Shown: piece by piece, positions 1 through 6,463 of the stretch
Numbering within the stretch: the first letter of the stretch is position 1
How the letters are laid out: each line of letters begins with the position of its first letter
Source: an uncultured Planctomycetaceae bacterium
GTDB lineage: Bacteria > Planctomycetota > Planctomycetia > Pirellulales > Pirellulaceae
Assembly: GCA_937967755.1 (NCBI GenBank)
Contig: CALBTA010000040.1
Coordinates: 1-9,985, forward strand
Direction: 5' to 3'
Length of the DNA: 9,985 bases
Made by a program: the position numbers and the translations under genes
The notes under the pieces: generated by a model
Seen by the model: the letters and a program-made list of their open reading frames with translations, nothing else
Database searches by the model: none
What the model was told of the DNA's origin: nothing

Positions 1-465
1 GACCCGTTGCAGCACGGCGATCGCCCCCCGCAAAGCCCCGGCGTTGGCGAACGGCCCGTACAGTTTCACCCCCTTTTGTTCCGGCGTGCGGGTGAGTTCG
101 ACGCGCGGAAAATCCTCGCCAGTGGTGATCATCAGGTAGGGGAATGATTTGTCGTCCTTCAGGTTGACGTTGTGCCGCGGCTGAATGTCTTTGACCAGCC
201 GGGCTTCCATCAGCAGGGCATCGACCTCGCTTTCGCACTCGACGAAATCGACATCGGCGATCTCACCCACCCAATCGGCCGTACGGCGTTCGGACTGCGC
301 CCCAGCCAGAAAATAACTGCCCGCCCGCGAGCGCAAGTTCTTCGCCTTGCCGACATAGATCACCCGGGCCTCGGCGTCTTTCATCAGATAGATGCCGGGC
401 GTAGCTGGAAAGGTACGTACCTTCTCGGCCGCTTGATCGAATGGAGTTATGGGGGTATCGCTCAT
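1..465 (-). CDS. uvrC: UvrABC excinuclease subunit C (UvrC), N-terminal part, cut by window edge
   Basis: UvrC makes the incisions on both sides of a lesion in nucleotide excision repair, after UvrA and UvrB have located it; it acts in the cytoplasm on UvrB-bound DNA. The 155 codons visible here hold the whole GIY-YIG nuclease domain that makes the 3' cut. PGIYLMKD is at residues 23-30, IYVGKAKNLRSR at 36-47, and the probable catalytic Glu is E87 in LLMEARLVK. The conserved RHNVNLKDDKSFPY follows at 97-110, and YGPFANAGALR near the edge. The ATG at 465 gives the usual short lead before the GIY motif. The protein normally has about 600 residues, so roughly three quarters lie beyond position 1. 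A 7-bp hairpin with GGA in its loop sits just upstream of the start. Identification is by motif recognition and is very secure. Confidence 0.96.
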   Translation of the reverse strand, partial: MSDTPITPFDQAAEKVRTFPATPGIYLMKDAEARVIYVGKAKNLRSRAGSYFLAGAQSERRTADWVGEIADVDFVECESEVDALLMEARLVKDIQPRHNVNLKDDKSFPYLMITTGEDFPRVELTRTPEQKGVKLYGPFANAGALRGAIAVLQRV

Positions 466-472
466 GGTAGCA

Positions 473-489
473 GGCACACTCCGTGTGCC
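473..489. repeat. Short perfect hairpin in the uvrC leader
   Basis: GGCACAC / GTGTGCC form a perfect 7-bp stem around a 3-nt loop. On the uvrC strand the loop and first stem base read GGAG, 13 nt before the first codon. This could mask or present a ribosome-binding sequence, or it could simply be another copy of a dispersed intergenic palindrome. The sequence alone cannot decide. Confidence 0.5.
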
Positions 490-508
490 ATTCGCTTGTG
501 TCTCTTTC

Positions 509-657
509 GTAGCGGCGGCTTCCAGCCACCGTGTTTACAGCATTTGAGCCCGACCATTACTGATGTAGGTCGGGTTTGTAATCCGACCAGTGCGTGACGT
601 CACAGTGGACGGGTTACAAACCCGTCCTAAACCACGGTGGCTGAAAGCCCCCGCTAC
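509..657. repeat. Nested composite palindromic repeat (REP/MITE-like)
   Basis: An outer inverted repeat of 25 bp pairs 509-533 with 633-657 and matches at 23 of 25 positions. It encloses two smaller hairpins in tandem. The first pairs GGTCGG (568-573) with CCGACC (583-588) and extends inward with a G-T wobble and two A-T pairs. The second is a perfect 9-bp stem, GGACGGGTT (607-615) with AACCCGTCC (619-627), loop ACA. Between them sits the 10-nt palindrome GTGACGTCAC (594-603). The two inner hairpins share a (G)GGTT(T)-TAA/ACA-(A)(A/T)CC theme, so they look like variants of one repeat unit. No reading frame inside looks real. It lies between the divergent uvrC and the small gene at 731, so it may also shape their leaders. 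It resembles non-autonomous palindromic repeats; mobility is inference. Confidence 0.75.
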
Positions 658-730
658 GGGAAGTGAATTATAGCGGCTCGCCAATCTTGCGAACCTTTGT
701 TGCCGAAACAGCTCTAAAGTGCGAGACGCT

Positions 731-1087
731 ATGAGCACCGCCCACTTTGACCAAACCGAATCACGCGTTGCCCGTCGGCTGGCTGGGGAGGATGTGCGCC
801 AGGGGCAGTTTGTCAGCGTGCTCTACGAAACGGTCGGTTTTCCGTCGTTCTTCTGGTGCGGTGACTCGGCGGTCGCCGCGCGCAGCGAACTGGTGCACAT
901 CCGCCGCCACTCCCCATGGGGCGGTGTGCCGTTGAAAGTGAAGGCTGTTTGCCTGCCCTTCGTCTTCGTCAAACCACCAACCGGAAAAAGCTTTCCGATT
1001 GATGTGCGGCAAAGCGAGCTTGTCCACTTGCCCCAGCAATACGGCGAACTGGTTTGGAAGCGAATGAAACGCAAGAAGCGGAAATAG
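731..1087 (+). CDS. Small conserved-looking hypothetical protein
   Basis: A 118-residue soluble protein with no signal peptide or membrane segment. The pattern A-R-R-L-A-G-E-D-V-x-x-G-Q-F-V-S-V-L-Y-E-T fills the first third. A central stretch reads PLKVKAVCLPFVFVKPPTGKSFPIDVR in style, with a single Cys next to Leu-Pro-Phe, and a very basic tail ends in KRMKRKKRK. I recall short planctomycete proteins of unknown function with the same A-x-x-L-A-G-E-D opening and CLPF(V)xVK centre, but could not check this. The ATG at 731 is preferred over the in-frame GTG at 719 because the added residues match nothing; neither has a clear Shine-Dalgarno. It is divergent from uvrC across the composite repeat and ends 4 bp before a long hairpin. 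Function unknown. Confidence 0.72.
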   Translation: MSTAHFDQTESRVARRLAGEDVRQGQFVSVLYETVGFPSFFWCGDSAVAARSELVHIRRHSPWGGVPLKVKAVCLPFVFVKPPTGKSFPIDVRQSELVHLPQQYGELVWKRMKRKKRK

Positions 1088-1091
1088 CTTT

Positions 1092-1130
1092 GGGAAAGTA
1101 GCACGGATCGCAGATCCGTGCTACTTTCCC
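1092..1130. repeat. Perfect 18-bp inverted repeat, possible bidirectional terminator
   Basis: GGGAAAGTAGCACGGATC (1092-1109) and its exact complement (1113-1130) flank a GCA loop. The hairpin starts 4 bp after the stop codon at 1087 and lies between two convergent genes, the natural place for a two-way terminator. No strong T-run follows on either strand, so a classic intrinsic terminator is not proven. Perfect pairing over 18 bp suggests recent origin or selection. It may be another dispersed palindromic repeat family, distinct in sequence from the one at 509-657. Confidence 0.7.
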
Positions 1131-1188
1131 CAATGACAGCTCCTACCACTCGTTCCCATGCACAATTTGGAAGCGAAGAAGGTAACAC

Positions 1189-1725
1189 CTAGTGACCGCG
1201 CAATTCCTCCATACCTTCGGCGACGTCTCTAGGCAACGAAGTTAGAAATTCAATTTGGGGGGTCGCGTTTCGCAAATGCTCACGGGAAAGTTGTTTTGCA
1301 TGTTTAATGATTTGGGAATTATTGCCAGGTCTTTTCGGGGCGGCGCATACGTTATAGAAGACCTTTCCTATCCCATAGCAAATCGCAAACGTGAATGCTC
1401 CCAAAAATACAGCTTGCGCGAGCGATAAATCGGGATGGATGTACCTAGTGATCGCTATTGCACCTACCAAAGCGATTCCGATCCAGAGGTTCTTCCACGA
1501 GTTTGTGGATTCGCGAGATTGCACACCCTCGAAACAACGGTTGCAGCACTTGCCGGGGAAGTAGATTCGTGCGTTTTCCAAGTAAACACCGGCCATTTGA
1601 GTGGCAGACACACAAACAAAAAAGACATCGTTCGCGTGAGTGTGGCGTTCACAAATGAAGCAGTAGTTTGAAATGGTTTGCCAATCGACAAACTTCGAAT
1701 CCTGGTGCGTTGGCTCGTTACCCAT
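1189..1725 (-). CDS. Hypothetical small membrane protein with paired cysteines
   Basis: A 178-residue protein I do not recognise. Its N-terminal third carries metal-site-like cysteines: C22-x-x-C25 followed by H28 and H30, then C60-C61-x-x-C64. This suggests a zinc-binding knuckle, but that is inference. Two hydrophobic stretches follow, about residues 80-95 and 103-123, likely a membrane hairpin. The last 50 residues are polar (KHAKQLSREHLRNATPQIEF) and probably cytoplasmic. The ATG at 1725 has no clear Shine-Dalgarno. Base composition is visibly richer in A and T than the neighbouring pepF, and codon choice is less GC-biased, so the gene may be a later arrival. It converges on the gene ending at 1087, and lies 30 bp downstream of the pepF stop in the same direction. 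Confidence 0.6.
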   Translation of the reverse strand: MGNEPTHQDSKFVDWQTISNYCFICERHTHANDVFFVCVSATQMAGVYLENARIYFPGKCCNRCFEGVQSRESTNSWKNLWIGIALVGAIAITRYIHPDLSLAQAVFLGAFTFAICYGIGKVFYNVCAAPKRPGNNSQIIKHAKQLSREHLRNATPQIEFLTSLPRDVAEGMEELRGH

Positions 1726-1755
1726 GATCGAGATATTGACCCGCTATAGCGATGT

Positions 1756-3561
1756 CTAAAGCAATTCCTCCAACTCCCCAACCAACCGCTCGAAGTACTT
1801 CAGCGCCGTGTCGACCGGCTTTGGTTTTTCCATGTCGACGCCGGCGTCTCGGAGCAGATCGAGCGGGAATTTTGAGCCGCCCCCTTTGAGGAACGTCAGG
1901 TAGTCGTTCAACTCGGCATCGCCGCCCTTCAAAACGCGTTGCGAAAGGGCGATGGCGGCGGACATTCCGGTGGCGTATTTGTAAACGTAGAACGCCCGGT
2001 AGAAATGCGGGATGCGGAGGCACTCCAGCGACAGCTCTTCGTCCAACGCAAAGTCGGGGCCGAAGTATTTTTCCAGCAGTTTGCGGTAGGCCGATTTCAG
2101 CGACTGCACGGTCAGCGCTTCGCCTGCTTCGGCCATGGCGTGGGAAATTTTTTCGAACTCGGCGAACATCGTTTGGCGGATGATCGTCCCGCGAATATCG
2201 TCGATTTCGCGGTTGATCAGGTACGCCCGCTCTTTATCGCTTTGGGCGTTTTCCAGCATGTGATGGGCCAGCAGTTCTTCGTTGAAGGTGCTGGCGACCT
2301 CGGCGACGAAAATGACGTAGTTGTAATACTGGTACGGCTGGTTGCCCGACGAGTAGTAACTGTGCATCGAGTGCCCCGCCTCGTGCGTCAGCGTGAAGAC
2401 ATCGTTCAGCACCTTCGGCTGGTAGTTCATCAAAATGTAAGGGTTGCCGTCGAAGCTGCCGGCGCTGAACGCGCCGCTTTGCTTGCCCGCGTTGGGGTAG
2501 CGGTCACACCAACGGGCGGTCGTCAGGCCCTCCTCCAACACGCGGCAATACTCATCGCCCAGCGGCTGCAGCGAATCGATCACCAGCTTGACCGCTTGCT
2601 TCCAGGTGCGGTTGGTTTCCAAATCGGTGATGATCGGTACATAGGTATCGTAATGGTGAATCTGCTTGAGCTTCATCTTCCGCCGCCGCAGATCGTAGTA
2701 GCGGTACAACGCGGGCAGGTTCTTCGTGACGCTTTTGATCAGGTTGTCATAGACCGACGCCGGCACGTTGTCGTTGAACAGCGAAACATCGCGGGCCGTC
2801 TCGTACCCGCGGGCCTTGGCGTAGTAGATGTCCTTGTGGATCGAGCCGGCCAGCATCGCGGCAATCGAATTCTCATGCCCGGCGAACTGCTCGTAGAACT
2901 GGTGAAACGCTTTCTTCCGCACGCTGCGTTTGGGACTGACCAAGAACTGGCTGAAGGTTGCGCCCGAAAGTTCAATCTGCTCGCCTTCTTCGTTTTCGAC
3001 GAAACCAAACTTCATATCGCTGTTGGTCAACTGCCGGAAGGCGTTGTCAGCCGCCGACGCCATCTCGCTTTGCATCGCCAGCAGCTTCTCCTCATTCTGG
3101 CTGAGGGTGTGCGGCTTGTAGCGAACAATGCGTTCGATATAGAGCTTGTAGGGCTGCAGTTCTTTCGATTGCAGAAACTTCTTCAGCTTCGCATCGGAAA
3201 TCTCCATCATCTCCGGGCGGATGAAACTGGCCGCTTCGCTGGCCTTCGCCGCGACGCTTTGATAGCGGCCCATCATGTCTTGATAGGTGCTGTTGGTTTG
3301 ATCCTCGGTCGTCTTCAAGAACGAATAGTAGCCCAGCCGCTCGCCGAGCCGGTCAACCTTCAGGTCAAACTTCAGGCAATCGGCCAACGCTTTGGCGCTG
3401 CTCGCCAGCTTGCCGCGGTACTTTTCGTAGCCTTTGATTTCGCGCTGGAACTTCTTGAAATCTTTTTCCCACGCCGCGTCGCTCGGGTACAGGCTGGAAA
3501 GATCCCAGGTATCGGCTTGCTTGACTTTGTCGCGCGGAGGAAGGCGTTTAACTTTGGGCAT
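1756..3561 (-). CDS. pepF: Oligoendopeptidase F, M3 family zinc metallopeptidase
   Basis: A 601-residue cytoplasmic peptidase of the M3B type, which cleaves short oligopeptides during peptide turnover. The start of the catalytic block reads GKQSGAFSAGSFDGNPYILMN (about 359-379). The zinc motif LTHEAGHSMHSYYS has H393, catalytic E394 and H397. The third ligand is probably E421 in FVAEVASTFNEELL, the usual signature of the family. The N-terminal half is the helical lobe that closes over the substrate channel. Length and the spacing of all motifs match full-length PepF, with no sign of damage. No signal peptide is present. The ATG at 3561 lies 12 bp from a C/T-rich palindromic repeat, whose purine-rich strand is the only Shine-Dalgarno-like sequence upstream. 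It is downstream of the small zinc-ribbon gene in the same orientation. A long open frame on the opposite strand is a composition shadow. Confidence 0.96.
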   Translation of the reverse strand: MPKVKRLPPRDKVKQADTWDLSSLYPSDAAWEKDFKKFQREIKGYEKYRGKLASSAKALADCLKFDLKVDRLGERLGYYSFLKTTEDQTNSTYQDMMGRYQSVAAKASEAASFIRPEMMEISDAKLKKFLQSKELQPYKLYIERIVRYKPHTLSQNEEKLLAMQSEMASAADNAFRQLTNSDMKFGFVENEEGEQIELSGATFSQFLVSPKRSVRKKAFHQFYEQFAGHENSIAAMLAGSIHKDIYYAKARGYETARDVSLFNDNVPASVYDNLIKSVTKNLPALYRYYDLRRRKMKLKQIHHYDTYVPIITDLETNRTWKQAVKLVIDSLQPLGDEYCRVLEEGLTTARWCDRYPNAGKQSGAFSAGSFDGNPYILMNYQPKVLNDVFTLTHEAGHSMHSYYSSGNQPYQYYNYVIFVAEVASTFNEELLAHHMLENAQSDKERAYLINREIDDIRGTIIRQTMFAEFEKISHAMAEAGEALTVQSLKSAYRKLLEKYFGPDFALDEELSLECLRIPHFYRAFYVYKYATGMSAAIALSQRVLKGGDAELNDYLTFLKGGGSKFPLDLLRDAGVDMEKPKPVDTALKYFERLVGELEELL

Positions 3562-3573
3562 GATGGTTGTATT

Positions 3574-3606
3574 CCCTCTCCCTCAGGGAGAGGGCTAGGG
3601 TGAGGG
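3574..3606. repeat. C/T-rich palindromic repeat, copy 1
   Basis: This 33-bp unit contains the near-perfect palindrome CCCTCTCCCTCAGGGAGAGGG followed by CTAGGGTGAGGG. Read on the minus strand it matches the unit at 3867-3899 at 27 of 33 positions, so the two are inverted copies of one repeat. It ends 12 bp upstream of the pepF start and so lies in that gene's leader. Confidence 0.75.
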
Positions 3607-3651
3607 TAGTAAATGAATGGGGATTGACTAATTCAATGGGGCCGAGCTTCC

Positions 3652-3840
3652 TTACTCGCGTATGATCTCACCCACGCTCGTGCCCACCAAGGCACGGCAG
3701 TGGGGATAATAGTAGTACGTCCGTTTCCAAGGAGAACTCGATTTGGGGCGGTGCTTCCGCGTACGCTTTCGCGGTTTTACGTACTCGCGGCCACAGCTTC
3801 TACACTTCTTGGACGAATCTTCAGCGGAGCGCGCTTTCAT
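3652..3840 (-). CDS. Tiny basic zinc-ribbon-like protein
   Basis: A 62-residue, very basic protein that I do not recognise. The first half carries CRSCGREY (C13 and C16), a typical zinc knuckle. The middle, KPRKRTRKHRPKSSSPWKRT, is strongly basic and could contact nucleic acid. The second half reads YYYYPHCRAL, where a second knuckle C-P-H-C would be expected but the first position is Tyr. With three Cys plus a His the metal site is either atypical or decayed. The ATG at 3840 is preferred over a GTG at 3873, because the extra residues would be encoded partly by the flanking repeat. It sits between fabH and pepF, all on the minus strand, and inside an inverted repeat pair (3574-3606, 3867-3899). 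It is not ribosomal protein L32, which often neighbours fabH. Function unknown. Confidence 0.55.
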   Translation of the reverse strand: MKARSAEDSSKKCRSCGREYVKPRKRTRKHRPKSSSPWKRTYYYYPHCRALVGTSVGEIIRE

Positions 3841-3866
3841 GAAATCACCGATCCGCGGGAAGACAG

Positions 3867-3899
3867 CCCTCACCCCGATTCTCTCCCAGAGGGAGAGGG
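3867..3899. repeat. C/T-rich palindromic repeat, copy 2 (inverted)
   Basis: CCCTCACCCCGATTCTCTCCCAGAGGGAGAGGG in layout: a CCCTCACCC lead, then a palindrome pairing CTCTCCC with GGGAGAG. It matches the reverse complement of 3574-3606 at 27 of 33 positions. It lies 8 bp past the fabH stop codon, so its stem could help end fabH transcription. Together the two copies bracket the small zinc-ribbon gene. Confidence 0.75.
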
Positions 3900-3907
3900 A
3901 GTAGGGG

Positions 3908-4975
3908 CTACCACTTTAGCACGGCAGTGCCCCAGGCCAACCCGGCCCCAAAGCCGCTGACGACGATATTGTCGCCCCGTTTAATGCGGCCGGCGGCGTG
4001 CGCTTCGGCGAGGGCCAGCGGAATGCTGCCCGCCGAAGTGTTGCCGTAGCGATCGAGGTTGACGAAGACTTTGTCGCGGTCGATGCCCAGCTTGCCGATC
4101 GCGGCATCGATGATCCGCACGTTCGCCTGATGCAGAATCACCAGGTCGACATCTTCCGGCGACAGGCGGGCGCCCGACATCACGCTGATGATCGTCTCGC
4201 GCAGCATCTGCACGGCCCATTGGAACACCGCCCGGCCGTCCATCGTCATAAACTGGCGGTTGCTGGCGATGCCTTCGGGCGTAAGCGGTTCGCGCGAACC
4301 GCCGCCCGGTATGCACAGTAAATCGCCGCCGGAACCATCGGCCCCCATTGTGTAGGAAGTGAGACCCTGATGGGCGTCACCCTTGCCGATGATGACCGCG
4401 CCCGCCGCGTCGCCGAAGAGCGGGTAAGTCTTCTTATCTTCGGGGTTGCAAACCCGCGACATGATATCGGCCCCGATGACCATCGCATGGTTGGCCGTGC
4501 CCGACTTGATGTACTGCATGCCGGTCACCAGCGCGTACATGAACCCAGCGCAGGCAGCGTTCACGTCCATTGCGGGGGCGCGAATGCCCAGCCGTTCCGC
4601 CACGCGGCAAGCGGTCGCCGGCGTGGGGCTGTCGGGTGTCATCGTGCCGACGATCAACAGGTCGATCGCATCGGCGGTCATCTTGGCGTTGGCGAGGCAA
4701 TCCCGCGCGGCGGCCAGGGCCAAATCGCTGGTCGCCTGATCATCGGGTGCCCGGCGGCGCTCCAAAATACCGGTTCGTTGCACGATCCAATCGGCGTCGT
4801 ATCCCAACTCGGCCAAATCTTCGTTGCGCACCAACTCGCTGGCGGCGTGAGCCCCGCAGGCCAGCATCTGCACACCTGTCAACGTGTGCTGCAAATGCCC
4901 CAAATCGTCGCCCGGCTGCAAAGCCGTTTTGCGGACGGGTTGGACCTTCGATTGACCCGAAGTAACAGAGGCCAT
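3908..4975 (-). CDS. fabH: Beta-ketoacyl-ACP synthase III (FabH-like)
   Basis: This 355-residue cytoplasmic enzyme condenses an acyl-CoA primer, usually acetyl-CoA, with malonyl-ACP to start fatty acid synthesis. The full Cys-His-Asn triad is visible: C142 in DVNAACAGFMYAL, H282 in ILHQANVRIID, and N312 in DRYGNTSAGSIPLAL. DADWIVQRTGILERR (60-74) and YPLFGDAAGAVIIG (184-197) are family hallmarks, and GFGAGLAWGTAVLKW closes the protein. It is about 35 residues longer at the N-terminus than the E. coli enzyme; the extra part is polar and could mean the true start is later, near M37. No clear Shine-Dalgarno decides this. No plsX, rpmF, fabD or acpP is next to it, so this is not the common fab cluster. 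Related KAS III-like enzymes act in other condensations, so the primer is not certain. Confidence 0.93.
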   Translation of the reverse strand: MASVTSGQSKVQPVRKTALQPGDDLGHLQHTLTGVQMLACGAHAASELVRNEDLAELGYDADWIVQRTGILERRRAPDDQATSDLALAAARDCLANAKMTADAIDLLIVGTMTPDSPTPATACRVAERLGIRAPAMDVNAACAGFMYALVTGMQYIKSGTANHAMVIGADIMSRVCNPEDKKTYPLFGDAAGAVIIGKGDAHQGLTSYTMGADGSGGDLLCIPGGGSREPLTPEGIASNRQFMTMDGRAVFQWAVQMLRETIISVMSGARLSPEDVDLVILHQANVRIIDAAIGKLGIDRDKVFVNLDRYGNTSAGSIPLALAEAHAAGRIKRGDNIVVSGFGAGLAWGTAVLKW

Positions 4976-5132
4976 GAAATTCAGGTATCAAACGACACCC
5001 CGCGCCGGGCGAATCGGCCGGCACGGAATGTGGGAAATTATGTGCTAAGTCCAACGAGTGTAGCAGTTTCGGGCGATCCTTCCCACACCTTTGCGGGTGA
5101 AAATGGGAGGATTGCACAATTTGCGTGCTTGT

Positions 5133-6251
5133 CTATTGGGGTTCAGCGGGGATGTCTAACCACTTTTTATTTATGTGTGTTTGTTTGACCGCATCCGCGA
5201 TGATTTGCGCTTTCAAGCCGTCGTAGAAACTGGGAACTGCCGGCCGGCCTTCGACAATCGCCGAAACGAACTCCCACACCAGGTCGTACCGAAACACGGT
5301 TGCCGGTTCGCCTTCGCTGATGTCGCGAAGGCTGCCGGGTGCGGCTTTGAAGTCGTCTGGCACGGTCACCGGCTCCAAATCGCCGCCAGTCTTCCCAAAT
5401 AATAGGGTGTTGGGCTCATGCAGTCGATAAACGGCACTGGCCTGGCTGCCGTTCACTTCGGCCCATTCGTGCCCGAACCCGTTGCGGGCGTAGCCTTTAG
5501 CGAGCGTGGTTCCCTCCCAAACTCCGACCGCTCCCGATTCGAACTCGCCAATTAGACACGACCAATCGTCCACTTCCGATGGGGGGCAGTGTCCGCCGTC
5601 CGGGGTCGTGTCGCGCGGGGCGAATTGGGCGACCGCCCCGCAGATGCGGGTGATCGGCCCCAGCAGATCGGCGGCGAAATCGATCCGGTGAATGGTCATG
5701 TCGAACAGATCGCCCGCGCCCGCCTTGTCTTTGTACTGCCGCCAGCCCCAACTCGTCTCGGGCCAATCCAAAAACCGTTGGCTGCGAAAATGCCGCGGCT
5801 CACCTAAGTCGCCCTTGTCGATCAGACGTTTCAAGTACCGCATCGAAGGGGCAAAGCGGTAGGTGAACGCGGTCATGTGAACGACGTTCGCGTCACGAGC
5901 TGACGTGTACATCTCACGAACTTCGCCGGCGTTCAAACCCAGCGGCTTCTCGCACATGATGTGCTTTCCGCCAGCGGCGGCCGCCAGCGACATCGGGTGA
6001 TGTGTGAAGTTCGGCGTGGCGATGATCACCGCGTCGATGTCGTCGCGAGCGCAAAGCGCTTCGTAGTCGGTCGTTACGTCATCAACTCCCCAATCCTTGC
6101 GGCGCTGCTCAAGCAACGCTTCGCTCGAATCACACACGGCCACCAGTTCCGCCCGCGGGTCGATATTGATCCCCGGCACATGGTGATAATCACTAACCGC
6201 CCCCGCCCCGATAATGGCGATGCGGATTTTTTCGTTAGGAGATCGTGTCAC
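5133..6251 (-). CDS. Gfo/Idh/MocA family NAD(P)-dependent oxidoreductase
   Basis: A 372-residue dehydrogenase of the family that oxidises or reduces sugars, inositols and related polyols. The N-terminal Rossmann fold shows IAIIGAGAVSDYHH (11-24) with the G-x-G-x-x-(S) dinucleotide loop, then VAVCDSS (38-43) ending strand 2. ATPNFTHHP (78-86) and the family hallmark CEKPLGLN (100-107, with K102) follow. The C-terminal sheet domain carries GAGDLFDMTIHRIDFAADLLG (178-198), where D184 and H188 sit at the usual catalytic positions. There is no Tat or Sec signal, so it is cytoplasmic, unlike the exported members common in planctomycetes. The start is a GTG at 6251, backed by an AAAGGAA sequence about 10 nt upstream. 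It stands alone: about 160 bp separate its stop from the fabH start. The substrate cannot be told from sequence. Confidence 0.93.
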   Translation of the reverse strand: MTRSPNEKIRIAIIGAGAVSDYHHVPGINIDPRAELVAVCDSSEALLEQRRKDWGVDDVTTDYEALCARDDIDAVIIATPNFTHHPMSLAAAAGGKHIMCEKPLGLNAGEVREMYTSARDANVVHMTAFTYRFAPSMRYLKRLIDKGDLGEPRHFRSQRFLDWPETSWGWRQYKDKAGAGDLFDMTIHRIDFAADLLGPITRICGAVAQFAPRDTTPDGGHCPPSEVDDWSCLIGEFESGAVGVWEGTTLAKGYARNGFGHEWAEVNGSQASAVYRLHEPNTLLFGKTGGDLEPVTVPDDFKAAPGSLRDISEGEPATVFRYDLVWEFVSAIVEGRPAVPSFYDGLKAQIIADAVKQTHINKKWLDIPAEPQ

Positions 6252-6389
6252 GAGTTTCGATTCCTTTCGGCATCAGCGTACTGTTGTTGAGCGGTACGGC
6301 GCTAGCCGCCGGTGTGGCGCGTTGGTTGACGAACCGGCGGCGAGCGCCTTGCCGCACACCTATCAAGCCGCGTCGCGCACATCCATGAT

Positions 6390-6435
6390 AGGGTCAAGAA
6401 ACAACGCAGGACAGCACTGGTGGCTGTCCTGCGTT
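6390..6435 (-). terminator. Intrinsic terminator of the Cys-rich exported protein gene
   Basis: AACGCAGGACAGC (6403-6415) pairs perfectly with GCTGTCCTGCGTT (6423-6435), a 13-bp stem with a 7-nt loop. On the minus strand the stem is followed at once by a T-rich stretch (TGTTTCTTG). It begins 28 bp after the stop codon of the gene ending at 6464. Strand and spacing fit a factor-independent terminator for that gene. Confidence 0.82.
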
Positions 6436-6463
6436 CAGATTCGATCTGTTCCGCTTCAACCAA

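Noticed and set aside
466..730. CRISPR-like repeats
   Set aside because: The repeats are inverted palindromes of differing length with no regular spacers, so they are not a CRISPR array.
1939..3603. A 554-codon open frame on the plus strand opposite pepF
   Set aside because: It is the complement of a clear full-length PepF with intact catalytic motifs. Its His/Arg/Val/Leu-rich content is typical of antisense frames in GC-rich DNA, and it has no recognisable domain.
4440..4460. Palindrome-like GGGTTGCAAACCC inside fabH, similar to the intergenic repeat
   Set aside because: It encodes residues SRVCNP at a place where the family commonly has S-R-x-x-N-P, so it is likely chance resemblance and not a repeat insertion.
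4370..5188. Long plus-strand frame over fabH
   Set aside because: It overlaps the fabH coding sequence and runs into the Gfo/Idh gene on the other strand; composition is that of an antisense shadow.
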